A stretch of DNA of 29,729 nt from VRUE01 sp036376775 (lineage in GTDB: Bacteria > Actinomycetota > Thermoleophilia > Solirubrobacterales > 70-9): positions 1 through 29,729 of the forward strand of contig DASUZP010000056.1 in the NCBI GenBank assembly GCA_036376775.1, read 5' to 3'. A program made the translations under genes and the position numbers. Positions within the stretch are counted from its first letter, which is position 1. Each line of letters starts with the position of its first letter. Of this stretch, positions 22,835 through 28,286 are shown one piece after another. Below the pieces are notes generated by a model, which made no database searches, had not been told where the DNA came from, and was given only the letters and a program-made list of their open reading frames with translations.

Positions 22835-22873
22835 GTCCGCTAATCCCCCCTCCCCCCGCGACAGGACCCGCGG
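22795..22873. repeat. Long perfect palindrome spanning the small-gene stop (79 bp)
   Basis: Left arm CGCGGGGGGAGGGGGGATT (22805-22823) is perfectly complementary to 22842-22860. An outer 8-base pair (CCGCGGGT/ACCCGCGG) and an inner 5-base stem (CGGAC/GTCCG) extend the fold. The stop codon of the small membrane gene is in the 6-base loop, and the next gene's ATG is 14 bases after the palindrome. It could be an intercistronic terminator or attenuator, or a processing hairpin. Confidence 0.8.
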
Positions 22874-22886
22874 CCGAAAGCCCCAC

Positions 22887-24953
22887 ATGAGCCAGCCCGA
22901 GCAGCCCTCAACGCCCGAGCAGCCCGGGCAACCAGCGCAACCCGAGCAGCGCCCCCGCCTGGAACCCCTGCTCAACCGCGGCCTAGGGGTCCCCGGCCTC
23001 TTCGTCGCCGTCTACTCGGCGGTCGGCTTCTCGATCTACTTCTCGCTCGGCGTCGTCGCCGACCGCGGTCTCGGCCTGACCCCGCTGATCTTCCTCGCCG
23101 CGGGGCTGCTCTTCGTGCTCACCACGCTCAGCTATGTCGAGGGCGGCGCGATGATCCGCGAGCGGGGGGGTTCCTCGAGCTTCGCCCGCCATGCCTTCAA
23201 CGAGCTGATCGCCTTCATCGCCGGTTGGGCGATCCTGATCGACTACCTGATCGTCGCGGCGCTGGCGGCGATCTCGGTCCCCCACTACCTGGAGCCGATC
23301 TCTCACGACCTCTCCGAGCCGGGCTGGGAGATCGGCGTCGCCGGGCTGGTGATCGTCTCGGCCTGCGTGCTCAACATCCTCAACGTCACCGGCCGCGGAC
23401 GGGCGCGCACGCTCAGCGTGCTGGCGCTTGCCGACATCGCCCTACAGCTCGCGGTGATCGGCGTCGGCGTCCTCGCCGTCCTGCATCCAGATCGTTTGAC
23501 CGATCAGATCCATCTCTTCACCGACCCCAGCGTCAAGGACATCGTCTACGCCTCGGTGATCGCGATGCTCGCCTACGCCGGGATCGAGGCCGCCTCCGAC
23601 CTCGCTCCCGACATCGACGTGCGGCCACGCGACCTGAAGCGCATCGTCTCGGTGGGGGCCGTCGCGGTGCCGCTCGTCTACGCCGGGATGGCGGCGATCG
23701 CGCTGATGGCGGTGCCGGTGGTCGCCGGACCGCAGGGCCCCGAAACCGCGCTCGGCAGCGAATTCGTCGAGGCGCCCGTGCTGGGGGTGGTCTCCGCCTA
23801 CCACCCGGCCTGGGTGGCGGACACGATGCGCTGGGTGGTGGCGCTGGTCGCCGCCCCGGTCCTTTTTTGGGCGGTGACGACGGCGATGCTCGGCGTCTCC
23901 CGGCACATCTACACGCTGGCGATCAATCGCCAGATACCTAGCTGGCTGGGCAAGCTCAACGGCCGCTACGCGACGCCGCACGTGGCGATCGCGCTCTCGG
24001 GCCTGATCGCGATCGGACTGGTCGCGCCGACTGACGTCAAGCTGCTCGCCGGTCTCTACGCCTTCGGGGCGATGCTGGCGATCACGATCGCCCACCTCTC
24101 GATTCTGCGCCTGCGCGTCGCCGAACCCGAACGGCGGCGCCCATTCCGGGTTCCCTGGAACGTCTCCTGGCGTGGGGCCCAGCTCCCGATCCCAACCCTC
24201 TTCGCTGGCTTGCTCAGCGCCCTCGCCTTCCTCAGCGTTCTCGCCTTCCACGACCGGGCGCGCTGGGTCGGCGGCGGTTGGATGCTGTTCGGCCTCCTCT
24301 TCTACGTCGTCTACCGCAAGGTTTTCGAGGGAACCTCGCTGACCCGGCGCGTCTCGGTCACCGAGAGGGCACTGACTAAGCAGGCGCCCGACGTCGAATA
24401 CGGCAACATCCTCGTGCCGGTGTTCGGGACCGAGCTCGACGACGACATCGTCGCGACCGCCGGCCGGCTCGCCGCCGCCGAGCAGGAGGGCGACGGCGAA
24501 GTCGACGAGACCCACCTGGCGATCGTCTATGTGCTCGAGGTGCCCCTTACCCTGCCGCTTGACGCCGAGTTGCCGCCGGAGCGGGAGGAGGAAGCTCTGC
24601 ACGCGATCGAGCGTGCCCGCGAAGTCGGCGAAGAGTACGAGGACGTGAAAGTGACCGCATCGGTCACCAGGGCGCGCAACGTCGGCGCCGGGATAGTCGA
24701 GGCGGCGCGCCGCGGTGGCGCCGAAGCGATCGTCGTCGGGGCCGAGCCGCCGAGCAAGATCCGCGGCGGGGCGACGTTGGGCGGGATCGGCGCCGCAAGG
24801 CCCGCAGAGATCGGGGCGGCGACGGAGTACGTGCTGAAGAAAGCGCCCTGCCAGGTACTTCTCACGGCGCCTCCCGAGGACGCGCCGGACCGGCGCATAT
24901 CTGCGTCCTCGGTCGCTCGCGTGCAGGGCACGCCACGCTCCCTGCGTCCTTGA
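22887..24953 (+). CDS. APC-superfamily permease with C-terminal USP-like domain (second copy)
   Basis: This 688-residue paralogue of the permease at 20723 has a Pro/Gln/Glu-rich N-terminal tail (about 30 residues), about 12 membrane helices and a USP-like domain from about residue 503 (VEYGNILVPVFGTELDDDIVATAGRLAA to EYVLKKAPCQVLLTAPP). The first helix reads VYSAVGFSIYFSLG, different from the first copy, so substrates may differ. ATG 22887 is preferred to the open-frame limit at 22785, which would translate through the palindrome. The last 26 or so residues are encoded by the inverted repeat at 24874-24978. Two TrkA genes follow. K+ or amino-acid transport are both possible. Confidence 0.9.
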   Translation: MSQPEQPSTPEQPGQPAQPEQRPRLEPLLNRGLGVPGLFVAVYSAVGFSIYFSLGVVADRGLGLTPLIFLAAGLLFVLTTLSYVEGGAMIRERGGSSSFARHAFNELIAFIAGWAILIDYLIVAALAAISVPHYLEPISHDLSEPGWEIGVAGLVIVSACVLNILNVTGRGRARTLSVLALADIALQLAVIGVGVLAVLHPDRLTDQIHLFTDPSVKDIVYASVIAMLAYAGIEAASDLAPDIDVRPRDLKRIVSVGAVAVPLVYAGMAAIALMAVPVVAGPQGPETALGSEFVEAPVLGVVSAYHPAWVADTMRWVVALVAAPVLFWAVTTAMLGVSRHIYTLAINRQIPSWLGKLNGRYATPHVAIALSGLIAIGLVAPTDVKLLAGLYAFGAMLAITIAHLSILRLRVAEPERRRPFRVPWNVSWRGAQLPIPTLFAGLLSALAFLSVLAFHDRARWVGGGWMLFGLLFYVVYRKVFEGTSLTRRVSVTERALTKQAPDVEYGNILVPVFGTELDDDIVATAGRLAAAEQEGDGEVDETHLAIVYVLEVPLTLPLDAELPPEREEEALHAIERAREVGEEYEDVKVTASVTRARNVGAGIVEAARRGGAEAIVVGAEPPSKIRGGATLGGIGAARPAEIGAATEYVLKKAPCQVLLTAPPEDAPDRRISASSVARVQGTPRSLRP

Positions 24954-24978
24954 TCTGCTTGGTCCGGCGCGTCCTCGG
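24874..24978. repeat. Inverted-repeat element overlapping the second permease gene's 3' end (105 bp)
   Basis: Perfect 18-base arms, CCGAGGACGCGCCGGACC at 24874-24891 and its complement at 24961-24978, enclose about 69 bases that contain two direct copies of CTGCGTCCT (24901-24909 and 24942-24950) and a GCGTGC/GCACGC hairpin. The permease stop (24951-24953) is inside it, so the element codes for the C-terminal residues from about DAPDRR. The following trkA start is 25 bases downstream. Confidence 0.75.
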
Positions 24979-24990
24979 ACCATTGACATC

Positions 24991-24996
24991 TAGTAT
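24991..24996 (+). promoter_or_regulatory. -10 box for a probably leaderless trkA transcript
   Basis: TAGTAT fits TANNNT and ends seven bases before the GTG at 25004. No ribosome-binding site separates them, consistent with a leaderless message. The nearby TTGACA at 24983 is too close to serve as its -35. Confidence 0.4.
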
Positions 24997-25003
24997 CCGC
25001 AAC

Positions 25004-25444
25004 GTGTTCATTCTGATCGTCGGTTGCGGAAGAGTCGGCTCCTCTGTCGCGAGGAGCATGCTGAGCGAGGGCCATGAGGTCTCCTGCCTCGACGAGGACC
25101 CCGAGGCGCATACCCGTCTCGAGGTCGGCCTCGACAAGGGCTGGGAGGACCTGGGCGGCCGCTTCACGGTCGGAACCGGTCTCGAGACCGACGCCCTGCT
25201 GGCGGCCGGGATCGAGAACGCCGACGCCTTCATCGCCGCCACCAACGGCGACAACACCAACATCGTGATCGCCCAGATTGCCCAGCGACGCTACGAGGTG
25301 CCGACCGTGATCGCGCGGATCCTCGACCCCCTGCGCGCCGAGTGGTATCGCCAGCAGGGCATGCACACGATTTGCCCGACGCGGGTCGCGATCGACATGC
25401 TGGAGAGCGCCGTCCGCGAAGGCGCCCAGCGCGAGGCCGTCTGA
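25004..25444 (+). CDS. TrkA family potassium-uptake regulator, NAD-binding (RCK-N) only
   Basis: This 146-residue cytoplasmic protein has a Rossmann NAD-binding domain (GCGRVG at residues 7-12, ADAFIAATNGDNTNIVIAQIAQRRY, VIARILDP) as in TrkA/KtrA regulators that open or close K+ transporters in response to nucleotides. The C-terminal RCK-C domain is absent, so it probably works with the second TrkA. GTG 25004 is chosen because the fold begins FILIVGCGRVG; the longer frame from 24950 overlaps the permease 3' end and the inverted repeat. The next trkA starts 3 bases after its stop. Confidence 0.92.
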   Translation: MFILIVGCGRVGSSVARSMLSEGHEVSCLDEDPEAHTRLEVGLDKGWEDLGGRFTVGTGLETDALLAAGIENADAFIAATNGDNTNIVIAQIAQRRYEVPTVIARILDPLRAEWYRQQGMHTICPTRVAIDMLESAVREGAQREAV

Positions 25445-25447
25445 ACC

Positions 25448-26128
25448 ATGTACGTCATCGTCGTCGGAGCCGGGAAGGTGGGCTGGAACCTGGCCCGCGA
25501 GCTGCTCGAAAAGAACCACGAGGTGACGGTGATCGAGAGCAACCGGCGCCGCTATCTGACGGTCGAGCAGGAGCTCGAGCACAACGTCACCTACGGCGAC
25601 GCCTCCGAGCTCTGGGTGCTGGAGCGGGCCGGGATTCAGCGAGCCGATCTGGTGATCGCGGTGACCGGCGACGACGAGGACAACATGCTTATCTGCCAGG
25701 TCGCCCGCGAGAAGTACGAGGTCGCGCAGATCATCGCCCGGGTCAACAACCCGCGCAACCGGCCCCACTTCGACCTGCTGGGGGTGAAGCCGTCGGTCTC
25801 CGCCACCGACCTGATCCTGCGCCTGCTCGAGCATGAGGTGCCCGAGTACGGACTGGTCCACCTGCTCGACCTGCAGGAGGAGCAGCTGGAGATCATCGAG
25901 ATGTTGCTCGGCAAGGATTCCGGGGTAACCGGACGTCGTGTCGGCGATCTCTCGATGCCCGAAGGCAGCCTCTTGATCTCGGTATTGCGCGAAGGCAAGG
26001 GCTTCGTGCCCAACGCCGACACCGTGCTCGAGGTAGGGGACGAGGTTCTGGCCGTGCTCGATCCCGGTCGTGAGGACGACCTGAAGGAGCTCTTCGGCCC
26101 GGCCGCCGGCGGTAACGGGACCGGCTGA
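25448..26128 (+). CDS. TrkA family potassium-uptake regulator, RCK-N plus RCK-C
   Basis: This 226-residue protein has the NAD-binding loop GAGKVG (residues 7-12), DADDE-type nucleotide contacts (VTGDDEDNMLICQVAREKY) and a C-terminal RCK-C domain (GRRVGDLSMPEGSLLISVLREGKGFVPNADTVLEVGDEVLAVL). It probably forms a ring with the preceding TrkA and controls a K+ channel or transporter. Two adjacent trk regulators next to APC-like permeases also occur in mycobacteria, to my recollection (the Rv2690c-Rv2692 region). The stop overlaps the next start by one base (TGATG), so the reductase downstream may be coupled. Confidence 0.93.
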   Translation: MYVIVVGAGKVGWNLARELLEKNHEVTVIESNRRRYLTVEQELEHNVTYGDASELWVLERAGIQRADLVIAVTGDDEDNMLICQVAREKYEVAQIIARVNNPRNRPHFDLLGVKPSVSATDLILRLLEHEVPEYGLVHLLDLQEEQLEIIEMLLGKDSGVTGRRVGDLSMPEGSLLISVLREGKGFVPNADTVLEVGDEVLAVLDPGREDDLKELFGPAAGGNGTG

Positions 26129-27360
26129 TGCCGGATCGCGAGGTCGACTTCCTTCTGATCGGGGGTGGGATGGCCTCCGCGCACTGTGCGGCGGAGTTGC
26201 GCAAGCGCGGCGCCGAGGGATCGATCCTGTTGGCCGGACGCGAGCCCGAGCCGCCCTACGAACGACCTCCGCTCTCGAAGGAGTACATGCGTGGCGAGGC
26301 GAGTCGCGAGGACGCTTACGTCAACCCGCCGAGTTGGTACGAGGAGAACGGGGTCGAGTTGCTGACCGGGGTCAACGTCATGTCCCTCGATCCGGCGGCG
26401 CGCACGGCAAAGCTGCAGGGTGGGGAAGAGGTCGCCTTCGCCAAGGTGCTGATCGCCACCGGGGCGATGGTCAACATCCTGCGGGTCGAGGGGGCCGAGA
26501 ACGAGGGCATTCACTACCTGCGCGCCTTCGGCAACTCCGACGCGATCCGCGCCGACGCCGAGGCGGCCGAGCACGTGGTCCTGATCGGCGGCAGCTACAT
26601 CGGCACCGAGGTCGCCGCCTCGCTGACCGCAAAGGGCGTCGAGTGCACGATCGTGATGATGGAGGACGTGGCGCTCTCGCGGGTCTTCGGCGAGGACGCC
26701 GGTCGCTGGTTCCAGCAGAGGCTCGAATCCCACGGCGTCACCGTCCACGCCGGCGAGGAGCTGGAGGCTTTCGAGGGCGACGGTGGGGTCAAGGCGGTGC
26801 TGACCAAGAGCGGCCGGGCGATCGAGTGCGACGCGGTCGTCGTCGGTGCAGGTGTGCGTCCCGACGCGATGCTCGCCCAGCGCGCCGGGCTCGAGGTCGA
26901 CGACGGGATCGTCTGCGACTCGAAGCTGATGACCTCCGCCAGGGGGATCTACGCGGCCGGCGACTGCTGCTCTTACGACAGCGTCGTCCACGGCAGGCGG
27001 ATCCGGGTCGAGCACTGGGATGTGGCGATGCAGCAGGGCATGCACGCCGCCGGCAACATGCTCGGCGAGGATCGCGACTACGACGTCGTCCCCTACTTCT
27101 TCAGCGACCTCGCCGACTGGGCCAGCCTCGAGTACGTAGGCCCCGCCGCGGAATGGGACGAGGAGATCTGGCGCGGCGACCGCGATGGGGGCGAGTTCTC
27201 GGTTTGGTACCTGAAGGACGGCAAGGTGGCAGGCGCGCTCAGCGTCGAGCGTTCCGAAGACTTGGCGGAGGCCCGCCGCCTGCTCGCCGATCGCGTCGAC
27301 GTCTCGAATGCCCGCGAGGCGATCGCCGACCCCGGTAGCGACCTGGCGTCGATATCCTGA
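26128..27360 (+). CDS. FAD/NAD(P)-dependent reductase (ferredoxin reductase/AIF-like)
   Basis: This 410-residue pyridine-nucleotide-disulfide-type flavoprotein passes electrons from NAD(P)H through FAD to an unknown acceptor, often a ferredoxin. FAD-binding GGGMAS is at residues 12-17, the NAD-binding GGSYIG is at 154-159, and the second FAD contact GIYAAGDCCSY has Asp279. The C-terminal third (VEHWDVAMQQGMHAAGNMLG ... YFFSDLADWASLEYVG) matches the reductase C-domain of this group. No disulfide active site CxxxxC is present, so a ferredoxin/rubredoxin-type acceptor is more likely than a thiol. It overlaps the trkA stop by one base. The link with K+ regulation is unexplained. Confidence 0.93.
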   Translation: MPDREVDFLLIGGGMASAHCAAELRKRGAEGSILLAGREPEPPYERPPLSKEYMRGEASREDAYVNPPSWYEENGVELLTGVNVMSLDPAARTAKLQGGEEVAFAKVLIATGAMVNILRVEGAENEGIHYLRAFGNSDAIRADAEAAEHVVLIGGSYIGTEVAASLTAKGVECTIVMMEDVALSRVFGEDAGRWFQQRLESHGVTVHAGEELEAFEGDGGVKAVLTKSGRAIECDAVVVGAGVRPDAMLAQRAGLEVDDGIVCDSKLMTSARGIYAAGDCCSYDSVVHGRRIRVEHWDVAMQQGMHAAGNMLGEDRDYDVVPYFFSDLADWASLEYVGPAAEWDEEIWRGDRDGGEFSVWYLKDGKVAGALSVERSEDLAEARRLLADRVDVSNAREAIADPGSDLASIS

Positions 27361-27368
27361 GATCTCGT

Positions 27369-27439
27369 TGCGGCCTGGTGTAATGGCAGCACGCCTCGCT
27401 CTGGACGAGGTAGTCGGGGTTCGAGTCCCTGGGCCGCAG
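27369..27439 (+). tRNA. tRNA-Gln (anticodon CUG)
   Basis: The sequence folds into a full cloverleaf. The acceptor stem TGCGGCC pairs with GGCCGCA over seven bases, followed by discriminator G. The D-arm contains TAATGGCAGC. The anticodon stem CCTCG/CGAGG carries the loop CTCTGGA, giving anticodon CTG. The T-arm is CGGGG-TTCGAGT-CCCTG. No CCA is encoded (GTAG follows). It lies just after the reductase gene. Confidence 0.94.
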
Positions 27440-27492
27440 TAGCGCAGCCACCGGCTGCAAAGTGCCTGCACAAGCACGTCTAGGCGCTCTGC

Positions 27493-27498
27493 TACCTT
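27493..27498 (+). promoter_or_regulatory. -10 box for a probably leaderless lipoprotein transcript
   Basis: TACCTT fits TANNNT and ends eight bases before the ATG at 27507. There is no ribosome site. The same hexamer, preceded by GC, is found before the third substrate-binding gene at 2142-2147. Confidence 0.4.
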
Positions 27499-27506
27499 CG
27501 CCACGT

Positions 27507-28223
27507 ATGGGGATCTCCAGGCGCCTTCTCGTAGTCTTGCCGCTTGCGGCTCTCGCCATTGCCGGATGTGGCGGTGGGGGAGGCAGCGACTCGACGGCTG
27601 CCGCGGCGCCCGAAATCACCGAAGTGACCACGGCGCTGAGCAAGGAAGAGCTGATCGCCCAGGGCGATGCGATCTGCGCCGAGGTCAACGCCGCGGTCGG
27701 CACGGCCGGTTCGACCAGCTCTGACGCCGCCGGCCAGGCCACCCAGGTCGCCGGCCTCTACGACGGCATGGTCGAAAGGCTGATCGGCCTCGGGGCGCCG
27801 AGCGACGAAACCACGGGCTACCCCGAGTTCGTCTCTTCGGCCGAAGCCCTCGTCCAGGCCCAGGACGACGTCAAGCTCGCATCCGAACGCGAAGAAGACG
27901 AAGCGCTTTCCGCAGCGGAAACGGAAGCGTCTTCGGCGCTCTCTTCGTTCCAGTCGGCGGCGAGCACGTTCGGCTTCGAACAGTGCGCCGAAGCTCCGGA
28001 AGCGCCGACCCCGAGTGGCTCGGGCGAAGAATCCGGCGGCGAAGAAAGCTCCGAAGGGGTAGAAGAAGAAAGCGAAGAAGTGCTGCCCGAAGAAGTCGAA
28101 CCGGCGCCTGAAACGGGCGGCGTGATCGAAGAAGAAAGCGCGGGCGGCGGCGCCGGAGTGGGCGGCGGCACCGGTAGCAGCGAAGGCACCGGCGGCTCCA
28201 GCGGCGGCATCGGCCCTGGCTGA
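27507..28223 (+). CDS. Acidic, Glu-rich lipoprotein, 238 aa
   Basis: The leader MGISRRLLVVLPLAALAIAGC ends in a lipobox with Cys21 as the predicted lipidated residue, then a Gly run. A helical region follows (SKEELIAQGDAICAEVNAAV ... FGFEQCAEAP) with two cysteines, a pattern I associate with exported lipoproteins of Thermoleophilia. The last third is low-complexity: Glu-rich from about 170 to 215 and Gly/Ser-rich at the end, probably disordered. Glutamate is coded by GAA about 33 times and GAG 3 times. ATG 27507 is preferred to the frame limit at 27462 because the leader begins there. Function unknown. Confidence 0.87.
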   Translation: MGISRRLLVVLPLAALAIAGCGGGGGSDSTAAAAPEITEVTTALSKEELIAQGDAICAEVNAAVGTAGSTSSDAAGQATQVAGLYDGMVERLIGLGAPSDETTGYPEFVSSAEALVQAQDDVKLASEREEDEALSAAETEASSALSSFQSAASTFGFEQCAEAPEAPTPSGSGEESGGEESSEGVEEESEEVLPEEVEPAPETGGVIEEESAGGGAGVGGGTGSSEGTGGSSGGIGPG

Positions 28224-28239
28224 CAGCCGTACCAACCCG

Positions 28240-28286
28240 ACGAGTCGTATGTTGAGCCCCTCTGAGGGGCCAAACATGGACTTCGT
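28240..28286. terminator. 47-bp hairpin between convergent genes, copy 2 (bidirectional terminator candidate)
   Basis: Two 22-base arms (28240-28261 and 28265-28286) share a GCCCCT/AGGGGC core around a 3-base CTG loop. It starts 16 bases after the lipoprotein stop and ends one base before the exporter stop codon on the other strand. The right-hand arm, read on the minus strand, is 21/22 identical to the left arm of the 5344 hairpin, so both are copies of one element, set in opposite orientation. Confidence 0.65.

Noticed and set aside
22785..22886. Longer N-terminus of the second permease from the open-frame limit
   Set aside because: It would translate through the perfect palindrome at 22795-22873, giving Gly/Pro/Arg-rich residues unlike the paralogue.
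24983..24988. TTGACA, an exact -35 consensus
   Set aside because: It lies only two bases before the TAGTAT -10 hexamer, and no -10 fits at the right distance downstream, so it is probably a chance match.
27369..27439. tRNA-Gln as an integration site for a mobile element
   Set aside because: No duplicated tRNA end, integrase or shift in gene content was seen on either side.
25636..27504. Minus-strand frame opposite trkA and the reductase
   Set aside because: Same codon-shadow composition, and it overlaps the tRNA gene.
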